From NCBI GenBank assembly GCA_937919305.1, contig CALFQW010000066.1, positions 1 through 15,536 of the forward strand: 15,536 nucleotides of DNA. The letters are read 5' to 3'. Source of the DNA: an uncultured Candidatus Saccharibacteria bacterium. GTDB lineage: Bacteria > Patescibacteriota > Saccharimonadia > Saccharimonadales > Saccharimonadaceae. A model generated the notes under the pieces. That model ran no database searches, was not told the origin of the DNA, and saw nothing but the letters and a program-made list of their open reading frames with translations. How positions within the stretch are numbered: position 1 is the first letter of the stretch; the number at the start of each line of letters is the position of its first letter. Of the stretch, positions 1-5,681 are shown in pieces. Both the position numbers and the translations under genes were made by a program.

Positions 1-44
1 ATCCATCCACATCACTGCCATCAGGGTTTATTGCAAAGATGGGA

Positions 45-2999
45 CTACTGCTTGTGGGTGAACTTACCGTTCAGGTCTATATGGACCTCTTGGTGAGTTT
101 GCTCATCATCCTTCTTCCGGACATCAAGTACGCTCTGATCAATGTTTGCTGAACGGTCATTGTTTTGTGCATCTTCAGATACTGGTAGTTCTTTCTGGGG
201 AATCGGAGGGTTAATTGGCGTCTGTACTTTAGGCTCTAATTGATCATTTGGTTTACTTTGAGCAACGCCTGAAAACTGTTGTTGTTTCACTGTAGTGTGA
301 GAGCGACTAGTAACGTTTGGCTGGTCATTTTGCTGTGAGGATCCGGCGGTGACAGTCGATGAGCTATTTCCTTTGCCTTTCGCACTCGCTTTGGCAGTTT
401 GGGCGCCTTTTTGTTGGACCTGCTTTCGCTTTGCCAGCCATTCATCAAGAAACGATCCGCCTGCTTTTTGTGTGGACTGACCACCCGGGGGCAACTGATT
501 AGATGTGTTCTGTGTTCCAGCACTGTTCATTCTGTCTTGGAACGCTTTCTTTTTTGCCGCTCTGGCATCATCTCCCGCTCTCAGACGAGCAAATATCTCT
601 TTTTCGACCTGTACCCTAGGGCGGCCATGTTTTGCAGCAGAGAGCCTCTTGAGAGCATCGGCTAACTGAATGTTGGGACGACCTAATATCGGTGGAAACT
701 GCATACTGAAAGGCGCGGAAGGAACGCCGTCGATCTGCACAACAGATACACCTTCAAAGTTCGGTAGCTTCGTCAGATCCTCCGCATCGAACACTGGGAC
801 AAACTTCTTAGACATCAGTTCGGCATCGGTTGTACCGATGCGTCCGGAGATAATGGTACCAACGTTTCCAATAATCGCTTCACGTATCTTATCCGTTAAT
901 TGAGTTACAAACTGGTTTGCGAGAATAAGATTCAATCGATATTTTCGCGCTTCAGACAAGATAGACTCGAAACTATCCGTAGCAAAATTCTGGAACTCAT
1001 CGACATACAGCGCAAAATCCTCTCGTTGATCCTCTGGAATATCCGCCCTTCCCATAGCGGCTGCTTGGAACTTCATCACAAAGATCATACCTAAAAGCTG
1101 TGAGTTGAGCTCACCAGTTTTGCCTTTAGAGAGGTTTACAAGCAGTATCTTCTTGTTGTCCATAATATCCCTGAGGTCAAAACCGGATTTCGTTTGACCT
1201 ATGATGTTTCGCATCATCTGGTTACTCAAAAAAGCACCGAACTTAGATACAAACCACCCAAGTACCTCCGACTTGTGGTAATCACTCGTTTGAGCCATCT
1301 CTTTATTCCAAAAGTCTAGCACTACCTGATCAGTGACATGTTTTATCTTCTCTTTAGCGAATGCGTCATCGTTAAAGACTTGTGGAATGTCAATAAATGT
1401 TGATCCCGCCGGATCACTCATAATGGTTAACGCTGCACTACGAAACCAGTGCTCATATCTTGGACCTATTATTCCCGTGTGTCCTGGGTCGTATAGTCGG
1501 TACAGCATCGCAATAGCCTCTTGAACTAAGAAATCTCTCTGATCAGGAGTATCGAATTCAAACAGATTTAGACCTAGTGGATGCTCCATGTCAGCGGGAT
1601 TAAAGTAGATCACATCCTCAACCCGATCCTTAGGCACCATGCCAAGCAACGCCTCCGCTGAATCTCCGTGCGGATCAATAAACGCAAATCCTTTGCCGTC
1701 GAGCATGTCTTGAAGAGCCAAGTTCTCAAGCAGCTTCGACTTACCCGTTCCAGTCTGTCCAATGATGTATGTATGTCTTCGGCGATCATTTGTGCTCAAG
1801 CGAATTTCTTTCTTTACACCTCTGTACACGTTGTAGCCCAGCAAAAAACCTTCGCCTAATAATTGATGAGGACCATCAACCTGTTTTGAAGCTTGTCGTT
1901 GTAGTTGTGAAGTCGGTATATTTCGCGCATCTGGGAGATGAAATATTGTAGCTAACTCAACGCTATTCAGGATATTTTGCTTTATATCTTGAGGGAAAAA
2001 CCGAAAGATGAACGAGGTTATAAACGACTCCATGTTTTTAGCGATACTAAATTTGAAACCATTTTTCCCCGGACTGTCGAACAAAGAAAAGGCTGCTACT
2101 ACGTTTTTCAGCAGTCCTTGTGATCTTGCTGCAGTATTTGAGGATGCTATGACCCTGACAAGAACCTCATATCCAGGGTATCGCGTCTTGTCCTCTAGAG
2201 CGTCTACGGTAGCTTGTTCAAGGGATGTAAGCTGTTTGTCCTCTGGTTTAGATTCTGACTGCTCTGGAGCTTTCCATAGCGCTTCTAGTAGATCTTTTGG
2301 ATTGATTGCTTTTCCGGACTTTGACCCTTTATCTTTTCTAATTTTTGATGCTGCGGATACAACATTTTTCGTCCAGCCATCATTTGCCGGCCTGATCAGT
2401 AGCTGGATGGCTACGCCATCCTCCCTGCCTGCAGAAGAGAGTGCGTTGAGTATTGCTCGCATTGCATCACGCTTTGATTCTTGGAATGTAGCTATTGGAT
2501 AAGCATATTGTTTTTTTAGCGTCAGTTCTCCACCGATGGTTGCACTAACCTTCCCTACCTTACTAAAGATATTATGCTCCTCTGCCTCCTCAAGGCGTGC
2601 GCCCGGGTATGCGGCCGCTACAGCCTGGTGAATGACATCGATCAAAACCACTGGTACCACTACGTAGTAGTGAATTAGGCCTTTTGTGCTTACAATCTCA
2701 AACGACAGATGGCGTTGCCCATAAAGCCTACTCTTAAAACCCTTTGTAGCCGTACTCGCAATAATGTTATACATAACTTGCGCCTGCGATATCGTCTCTT
2801 CTGTTATATCGCGTTCATCGCGACCTCCAACTTCTAGATCATCGCTAGCCGGCGGTATGTGTATCAGCATCGGAACCATCTTGAGACCTCGCTCGTAGTT
2901 CTTTGCCTCACGAAGAACACGCTGATATTGCCAGTAGAAAAATGCTATTAAGCCACCGACCGCAAGTAGTGCAATAACAATAGCTACGATAACCTCCAC
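45..2999 (-). CDS. VirD4/TraD-like membrane-anchored ATPase (type IV secretion coupling-protein family)
   Basis: A 984-residue AAA-type motor. Residues 3-24 form one N-terminal membrane helix, and a roughly 350-residue N-terminal region without a recognised motif follows. The ATPase core has Walker A GQTGTGKS (414-421), an IDPHGD strand (441-446), Walker B ALYVDEFQ (662-669) and the ANQFVTQL sensor region (694-701). This order is typical of the TraG/VirD4/HerA group, which drives DNA or protein through membranes. From about residue 800 the tail is rich in Gln, Ser, Lys and Pro and is probably disordered. The start is GTG at 2999, set 4-5 nt behind an AGGGGGG Shine-Dalgarno; no ATG is available between it and the in-frame TAG at 3015-3017. 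That TAG ends the 148-residue gene 15 nt upstream, so the two are probably cotranscribed. No relaxase or other secretion gene is visible here, so the substrate is unknown. Family is confident, role is inferred. Confidence 0.85.
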   Translation of the reverse strand: MEVIVAIVIALLAVGGLIAFFYWQYQRVLREAKNYERGLKMVPMLIHIPPASDDLEVGGRDERDITEETISQAQVMYNIIASTATKGFKSRLYGQRHLSFEIVSTKGLIHYYVVVPVVLIDVIHQAVAAAYPGARLEEAEEHNIFSKVGKVSATIGGELTLKKQYAYPIATFQESKRDAMRAILNALSSAGREDGVAIQLLIRPANDGWTKNVVSAASKIRKDKGSKSGKAINPKDLLEALWKAPEQSESKPEDKQLTSLEQATVDALEDKTRYPGYEVLVRVIASSNTAARSQGLLKNVVAAFSLFDSPGKNGFKFSIAKNMESFITSFIFRFFPQDIKQNILNSVELATIFHLPDARNIPTSQLQRQASKQVDGPHQLLGEGFLLGYNVYRGVKKEIRLSTNDRRRHTYIIGQTGTGKSKLLENLALQDMLDGKGFAFIDPHGDSAEALLGMVPKDRVEDVIYFNPADMEHPLGLNLFEFDTPDQRDFLVQEAIAMLYRLYDPGHTGIIGPRYEHWFRSAALTIMSDPAGSTFIDIPQVFNDDAFAKEKIKHVTDQVVLDFWNKEMAQTSDYHKSEVLGWFVSKFGAFLSNQMMRNIIGQTKSGFDLRDIMDNKKILLVNLSKGKTGELNSQLLGMIFVMKFQAAAMGRADIPEDQREDFALYVDEFQNFATDSFESILSEARKYRLNLILANQFVTQLTDKIREAIIGNVGTIISGRIGTTDAELMSKKFVPVFDAEDLTKLPNFEGVSVVQIDGVPSAPFSMQFPPILGRPNIQLADALKRLSAAKHGRPRVQVEKEIFARLRAGDDARAAKKKAFQDRMNSAGTQNTSNQLPPGGQSTQKAGGSFLDEWLAKRKQVQQKGAQTAKASAKGKGNSSSTVTAGSSQQNDQPNVTSRSHTTVKQQQFSGVAQSKPNDQLEPKVQTPINPPIPQKELPVSEDAQNNDRSANIDQSVLDVRKKDDEQTHQEVHIDLNGKFTHKQ

Positions 3000-3014
3000 T
3001 ATGCCCCCCTCAGC

Positions 3015-3461
3015 CTATGCATCACTCGGCACGCTAACGTCCTTGCCGTATCTTTTCTTTAAATAATCGGCCTGAAGCTTACTAATCTCGTGCTCCTGGA
3101 GATATGGATCATGTCTTGTCTCCGCAATAACTTTCTTGGCTTTTTCGACCCACTCTTTTTCTATCAAATCATCGTCTGAGGCAACACTCGGGTTAGAATC
3201 ATCTGTTACAGTCTGATCATCGTTGCTTGCAGGGTCCACTGCTGGAAGAGCTGGAAGGGCCGGAGCTTGCGCGGGAGGTGGAGAGGCTGGAGCTGGGTCA
3301 GGAACGGAGTCTCTAACCCTTTCCCTTGTCTCTCCAGCGACCTCAGGAGTTTTTTCAATTTGATGCTGGGGGTGATTTTGAGCATCGACTTCATTCCCGT
3401 TTTCAGGGTGGTTGTTTAGGCCCTCTCCGTAAGATGATGGGGGTGGTAGCTGTGACTCCAT
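3015..3461 (-). CDS. Small Pro-rich, largely disordered protein paired with the VirD4-like ATPase
   Basis: A 148-residue protein of unknown function. Residues 1-95 are rich in Pro, Asn, Asp, Ala and Gln, with repeated PPAPA-like stretches, and look disordered. Residues 100-140 have a charged, probably helical segment with WVEKAKKVI, DPYLQEHE and YLKKRYGK, the only part that looks like a folded domain. There is no signal peptide or membrane helix. The gene sits directly upstream of the VirD4-like ATPase, in the same frame and separated by one TAG and five codons, so an accessory role to that ATPase is a reasonable inference. The start is ATG at 3461. A TATAAT lies only 10 nt before it and there is no Shine-Dalgarno, so the mRNA is probably leaderless. 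I recognise no named family. Confidence 0.7.
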   Translation of the reverse strand: MESQLPPPSSYGEGLNNHPENGNEVDAQNHPQHQIEKTPEVAGETRERVRDSVPDPAPASPPPAQAPALPALPAVDPASNDDQTVTDDSNPSVASDDDLIEKEWVEKAKKVIAETRHDPYLQEHEISKLQADYLKKRYGKDVSVPSDA

Positions 3462-3471
3462 ATATGAGGTG

Positions 3472-3480
3472 ATTATAGCA
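3472..3480 (-). promoter_or_regulatory. Extended -10 promoter of the 148-residue gene / VirD4-like operon
   Basis: On the minus strand this reads TGCTATAAT, an extended -10 element (TG-N-TATAAT), with no good -35. The hexamer ends 10 nt before the ATG at 3461, which predicts a 5' leader of only a few bases. The same TGTGCTATAATC string occurs in front of the thrS leader at 15407-15418. Confidence 0.6.
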
Positions 3481-3530
3481 CATCACTACTAAAATTTGAC
3501 TTTGCAAAATGCTTGAATGTGCATCGCTTA

Positions 3531-3932
3531 TCACCTCTTAGCGATATAGAAGATCGTCACTACCAAAAGGATTATCGAAAGAAGAATATCAACAAAGTTA
3601 AGCTGCCGTACTGTATTTAGCGCAATGAGCGTCATGGGCACTACAGGTAGAACAAAAGCCGCATAGTACAGTTTCGGACTCGCTTGTCGTGATATTTCCC
3701 CTTGAGTGATATTTTTTGTTTTGTGTGCCGCTTTTAAGAGTTTCTTGATTCGGATTGTTGCGATAGAGATGTAGAAAATGATGGAAGCAAATAATAAATA
3801 TAAGGTTGTAAAAATTGCTATGACACCAGTTGGGCCTGATTCGAGGGGTGACAAAACTTGCATAAGAGTTATTAGAACAAGCAGAAGCCACACTGGAGAC
3901 CCGTACACTAAAATCATATAAAAATTGCCCAT
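3531..3932 (-). CDS. Small multi-pass membrane protein, function unknown
   Basis: A 133-residue hydrophobic protein with about four predicted membrane helices, roughly at residues 6-26, 34-56, 85-104 and 108-130. A short basic loop (IRIKKLLKAAHKTK) lies between helices 2 and 3. There is no catalytic motif and no family I recognise. The reading frame can also start at a GTG one codon upstream (3935), but the ATG at 3930-3932 is preferred. TATGAT lies 8 nt before this ATG and there is no Shine-Dalgarno, so the transcript may be leaderless. The gene is 69 nt upstream of the next gene on the same strand and has its own promoter-like element. A terminator-like hairpin of the RNA upstream (3965-4051) lies just before it. 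Coding status rests on the clear membrane-protein pattern. Confidence 0.6.
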   Translation of the reverse strand: MGNFYMILVYGSPVWLLLVLITLMQVLSPLESGPTGVIAIFTTLYLLFASIIFYISIATIRIKKLLKAAHKTKNITQGEISRQASPKLYYAAFVLPVVPMTLIALNTVRQLNFVDILLSIILLVVTIFYIAKR

Positions 3933-3940
3933 CACTCATG

Positions 3941-3946
3941 ATCATA
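3941..3946 (-). promoter_or_regulatory. -10 element of the small membrane-protein gene
   Basis: Minus strand TATGAT (5 of 6 to TATAAT), ending 8 nt before the ATG at 3932. No recognisable -35 is present. It fits the short-leader pattern of other genes in the window but is weak alone. Confidence 0.35.
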
Positions 3947-3964
3947 CAGTATGGCTTTAAAAGT

Positions 3965-4051
3965 AAAAAAGCCCGAGCGATAATAGTACAAACCAAGTCG
4001 CCGCAAAAAGTAATACTATTAGGCGCTGGGTACAGCATTATCGCTCAAGGC
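3965..4051 (-). terminator. Rho-independent terminator-like hairpin ending the candidate structured RNA
   Basis: On the minus strand a long imperfect stem closes with GAGCGATAAT/ATTATCGCTC (4037-4046 with 3975-3984) plus GCC/GGC at the base, and is followed directly by six Ts (3970-3965). The loop region also carries CGCC/GGCG and GTAC/GTAC pairs. It lies about 30 nt before the small membrane-protein gene. Confidence 0.55.
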
Positions 4052-4282
4052 GAGTGTGACCGCTCTAGGTGTCAATCATGACACTTCGAGCATAGTGGCG
4101 TGCGGAGCACCGTATCAAGACGGCGCTCTACGCGAGTTTGGTAGTGTCTGGCGGCACAAACGATTACGTTTTCGTCGCCAGATAACTACCAAACCGCCAC
4201 GTATGATCTATCTACGCTGCGCGGATTGATCAGTAATTTTGAGTAAGGTGCTAAGCTTTTTTATATTTTTGTTTTAAAGCTT
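3965..4282 (-). ncRNA. Candidate ~318-nt structured RNA with its own promoter and terminator
   Basis: No ORF fits this stretch, but the minus strand folds into a series of strong hairpins. From the 5' end there is a TAAGCTTT/AAAGCTTA stem (4252-4283). Next comes a 59-nt near-continuous hairpin (4136-4194) built from GTTTGGTAGT/ACTACCAAAC, TCTGGCG/CGCCAGA and an AT-tetraloop AAACG/CGTTT tip. GTGGCG/CGCCAC (4095-4100 with 4195-4200) could close that domain. A hairpin at 4062-4091 has a GTGTCA-TGATT... type stem with outer GCTC/GAGC. Last is an 81-nt stem at 3971-4051 (GAGCGATAAT/ATTATCGCTC, then GTAC/GTAC, CC/GG and CGCC/GGCG), followed by TTTTTT. The start is placed about 7 nt after the -10 described separately. 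It matches no RNA family I know. It could instead be an untranslated leader of the small membrane protein, but the U-tract argues for an independent transcript. Confidence 0.5.
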
Positions 4283-4288
4283 ACGTTT

Positions 4289-4318
4289 ATTATTAGCAAA
4301 CTTTATAGATATTGTCAA
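4289..4318 (-). promoter_or_regulatory. Sigma70-type promoter of the candidate structured RNA
   Basis: Minus strand TTGACA (4318-4313), 18-nt spacer, AATAAT (4294-4289). The -35 is a perfect match and the -10 matches 5 of 6. The predicted start is near 4282, at the base of the first hairpin. No start codon with a usable ORF follows. Confidence 0.55.
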
Positions 4319-4319
4319 T

Positions 4320-4993
4320 GCTAAAATGCTTCATAAATCGTTATATAATTAACAATATTACACTATTTTGATTATTTTTCATCTGTAAAAATTATCGTTT
4401 GTAGTTATTAAATTAACGTTTTATATCACAACAATATATCACTCTATGCTGCAATAAACATGAGTTATTTACGAATAAAGCACGAATTGATGATGGATGT
4501 GTGCAATATCATTGCCCGACTATCAGAATAGTGCTCGTTTATTCATTCCCACACATAAGTACGGTTAATAACCATATCAGCAATCGATAGATGTTTGCTA
4601 TTATGTCGCAAACCTTATGCATAGGAATACCTATCATTTTTTCGGAATGTTATGTTGAAGGACTGCGTGCAACTGCATTAAAAGACCGTACTATACTCGC
4701 TGGAAGCTGTCTGATCAATATACATATGTATTAATCACTCCATTGTCTTAGTGATCGGTAATGTCTGTGCCGAGGTTTAGGTGAATAATGAACGCTGAAC
4801 CTCCCTCGCAGCCAATAAAACTAAGATCCGGACTCAGCCGCAGCCAGCAACATGCTGGCTCTCGTCGTACGTCTGCGAATTCCGCACAGATGCTCAGAAA
4901 TATACAAGAATCCCCTATCCGTGAATTCAATTCCCTCAGATGCTTCGATGAGTCAGATGTATGACGATGATTGCTCCGAGTTTTATGGCTATT
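4320..4993. other. Long AT-rich region without a convincing gene
   Basis: About 670 bases with no long ORF. The first part (4250-4460) is very AT-rich. Small symmetric elements are visible: GAATAAAGCAC with GTGCTCGTTTATTC (4473-4544), an 11-bp palindrome GGTTAATAACC (4563-4573), ATAGG/CCTAT before six Ts (4621-4642), ATACATATGTAT (4720-4731), and AGCCAGCA/TGCTGGCT with a 3-nt loop (4842-4860). A minus-strand TTGATC-N17-TATAGT promoter-like pair lies at 4692-4720, with nothing convincing downstream. Short ORFs at 4460-4531 (23 codons) and 4603-4734 (43 codons), both plus strand, lack ribosome-binding sites and are not annotated as genes. The right end may hold a decayed histidine kinase, listed separately. 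Confidence 0.6.
4748..4960 (-). pseudogene. Possible decayed C-terminal end of a sensor histidine kinase
   Basis: Two minus-strand frames each carry a piece resembling the end of an HATPase_c domain. One frame (about 4960-4830) reads EFTDRGFLYISEHL, like the GLGLYIS... G2 box, and then MLLAAAESG, like the WAESE strand, before a stop. The other frame (down to a TAA at 4748) reads EGGSAFIIHLNL, like the GSTFxIxLPL end of such kinases. Together they suggest a kinase tail broken by a frameshift, with the rest of the gene missing. Stops lie just upstream, and no histidine box or response regulator is present. The similarity is by eye over short segments and may be chance. Confidence 0.25.
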
Positions 4994-5002
4994 TTATCCA
5001 CA
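4994..5002 (+). promoter_or_regulatory. Single DnaA-box-like site
   Basis: TTATCCACA is identical to the consensus high-affinity DnaA box. It lies 21 nt upstream of the -35 of the candidate small RNA. I found no second box, no iterons and no dnaA or dnaN nearby, so an origin is not supported. DnaA control of the adjacent promoter, or chance, are the alternatives. Confidence 0.35.
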
Positions 5003-5022
5003 CAAAATGTTAAATAAAGTTG

Positions 5023-5051
5023 TTGACAACCATTATTATTACGCTTATATT
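5023..5051 (+). promoter_or_regulatory. Strong sigma70-type promoter of a candidate small RNA
   Basis: TTGACA (5023-5028), exactly 17 nt, TATATT (5046-5051). The only thing downstream before a terminator at 5118-5147 is a ~90-nt stretch without a start codon, which points to a noncoding transcript. Confidence 0.6.
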
Positions 5052-5057
5052 AGAGGT

Positions 5058-5147
5058 AGTTCCTGAATACAAAACTTACTCAGGGGCAAAAAAACAAAAA
5101 GTAACCTCAAAAAAATAAAACAGCCGTTCCTCGCAGGCGGCTGTTTT
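5058..5147 (+). ncRNA. Candidate ~90-nt small RNA between a promoter and a terminator
   Basis: The segment starts about 7 nt after a near-consensus promoter and ends in a strong hairpin plus T-tract. It has no ATG. CCTGA (5063-5067) can pair with TCAGG (5080-5084), and GAGGT near 5053-5057 with ACCTC near 5104-5108; the latter may include the first transcribed bases. A-rich single-stranded stretches (AAAAAAACAAAAA) separate the helices. It resembles no RNA family I recognise, so it is proposed from signals alone. It converges on the tmRNA gene, and their terminators lie close together. Confidence 0.45.
5118..5147. terminator. Bidirectional terminator between the candidate small RNA and tmRNA
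   Basis: AAACAGCCG (5118-5126) pairs with CGGCTGTTT (5138-5146); CCT/AGG can extend it inside the loop. The plus strand ends in TTTTT. The minus strand ends in TTTTATTTTTTT, so it can also stop tmRNA read-through. Confidence 0.7.
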
Positions 5148-5201
5148 TAAATACTCACAGATTTTCCCGATTATTCAAATAAGTAACTTGATTAGAAAAC
5201 G

Positions 5202-5223
5202 AAAAGTCACCTATGTGACTTTT
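5202..5223. terminator. Terminator just downstream of tmRNA
   Basis: A perfect 9-bp inverted repeat, AAAAGTCAC (5202-5210) and GTGACTTTT (5215-5223) with a CTAT loop. On the minus strand it begins 5 nt after the tmRNA CCA end and is followed by T-rich sequence. Confidence 0.65.
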
Positions 5224-5227
5224 ATGT

Positions 5228-5612
5228 TGGTGGAGCTGCGGGGTACCGCCCCCCGGTCCAAATGGTAACTGATTATTCTTCTACAAGCTTAGTCATCTTT
5301 AGATTTATAAACCTCACCTCAATAGATGACAAAAATGGTTACGGCTTACTCGTAGAAAAGTGTCGTATCTGAATGCTACGGGAACATGTCAAATACCAAG
5401 CCATATGAATATGACACCTTCTAGCCTATATATGGCATCTAGCAGAAGATGATTGCGTACCTAACTAGGCAGCAATTGGTGCTAGGCTTGGAGTCAAAGG
5501 ACTCTTAAACCAGCTTGCAATTTTGTTTGCAATTAAAGAAACTGATTGCGTCAGTAAAGCGACTTGCAAAATAACCTGTTAAAGTCCATTTGTCGAAAGC
5601 TATGTCAGCCCC
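5228..5612 (-). ncRNA. ssrA: Transfer-messenger RNA (tmRNA)
   Basis: A 385-nt RNA that rescues stalled ribosomes and tags the unfinished protein. The 5' end GGGGCTGACATAGC...TTCGACA matches the tRNA-like 5' domain. The 3' end CAGCTCC-A-CCA pairs with GGGGCTG (one G-U), and CCA is encoded. The 3' segment ACTAAGCTTGTAGAAG... and CATTTGGAC match the conserved 3' domain. The tag ORF most likely starts at GCA (5528-5530) and ends with TAG (5465-5467): 21 residues beginning ANKIASWF and ending LAPIAA, hydrophobic with a terminal AA as expected for proteolysis. The start codon of the tag is inferred. The T-arm is odd: the stem CGGGG/CCCCG is normal in size, but the loop reads GGCGGTA, without the usual TTCRA. 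The molecule is one piece, not permuted. Confidence 0.93.
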
Positions 5613-5628
5613 GTTGAGCACTACAGTT

Positions 5629-5656
5629 ACTATAACACTTTGTTGCGATATGTTAA
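5629..5656 (-). promoter_or_regulatory. tmRNA promoter
   Basis: Minus strand TTAACA (5656-5651), 16 nt, TATAGT (5634-5629); each hexamer matches 5 of 6. The hexamer ends 16 nt before the mature 5' end, leaving a short leader that RNase P would remove. It overlaps the comM control region on the other strand. Confidence 0.55.
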
Positions 5657-5669
5657 ATATGTGTATATT
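5643..5669 (+). promoter_or_regulatory. comM promoter
   Basis: TATATT (5664-5669) with a poor TTGCGA (5643-5648) 15 nt upstream. The hexamer ends 12 nt before the comM ATG, so the transcript would start within about 5 nt of the ATG. No Shine-Dalgarno is present. Confidence 0.4.
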
Positions 5670-5680
5670 CTGTACAGAAT
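5667..5680. promoter_or_regulatory. Perfect 14-bp palindrome (operator candidate) at the comM start
   Basis: ATTCTGTACAGAAT is perfectly symmetric and ends one base before the comM ATG. It overlaps the 3' part of the -10 and the predicted start point, a position where a bound repressor would block comM. The regulator is unknown. It differs from the spaced CTGT-N8-ACAG LexA box of E. coli. Confidence 0.5.
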
Positions 5681-5681
5681 T

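Noticed and set aside
1..44. Start of a further minus-strand gene downstream of the VirD4-like gene
   Set aside because: Only 44 bases remain; ATG codons are present on the minus strand but no frame can be judged.
4136..4194. Integron attC site
   Set aside because: The ends run GTT...AAC; attC sites have the opposite polarity (AAC...GTT). No integrase or gene cassettes are present.
4095..4200. 5S rRNA, because the length and the GTGGCG/CGCCAC ends fit
   Set aside because: The interior is a single long hairpin and lacks the conserved 5S loops; only scattered short matches exist.
4460..4531. 23-residue ORF on the plus strand
   Set aside because: Very short, no ribosome-binding site, and lies inside an inverted repeat.
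4603..4734. Small 43-residue ORF on the plus strand
   Set aside because: No ribosome-binding site, no properly spaced promoter, and no recognisable motif; random ORFs of this length are expected.
4250..5020. AT-rich, gene-poor region with a DnaA box as a replication origin
   Set aside because: Only one DnaA box is visible, no dnaA or dnaN is nearby, and there are no iterons. Transcription on the right side is not consistently away from it.
5161..5520. CRISPR array or insertion sequence in the gene-poor region
   Set aside because: No regularly spaced direct repeats, no transposase and no terminal repeats with target duplications are visible anywhere in the window.
5640..5681. Upstream ATG as the comM start
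   Set aside because: It would add 14 residues absent from the family and place the start upstream of the likely promoter -10.
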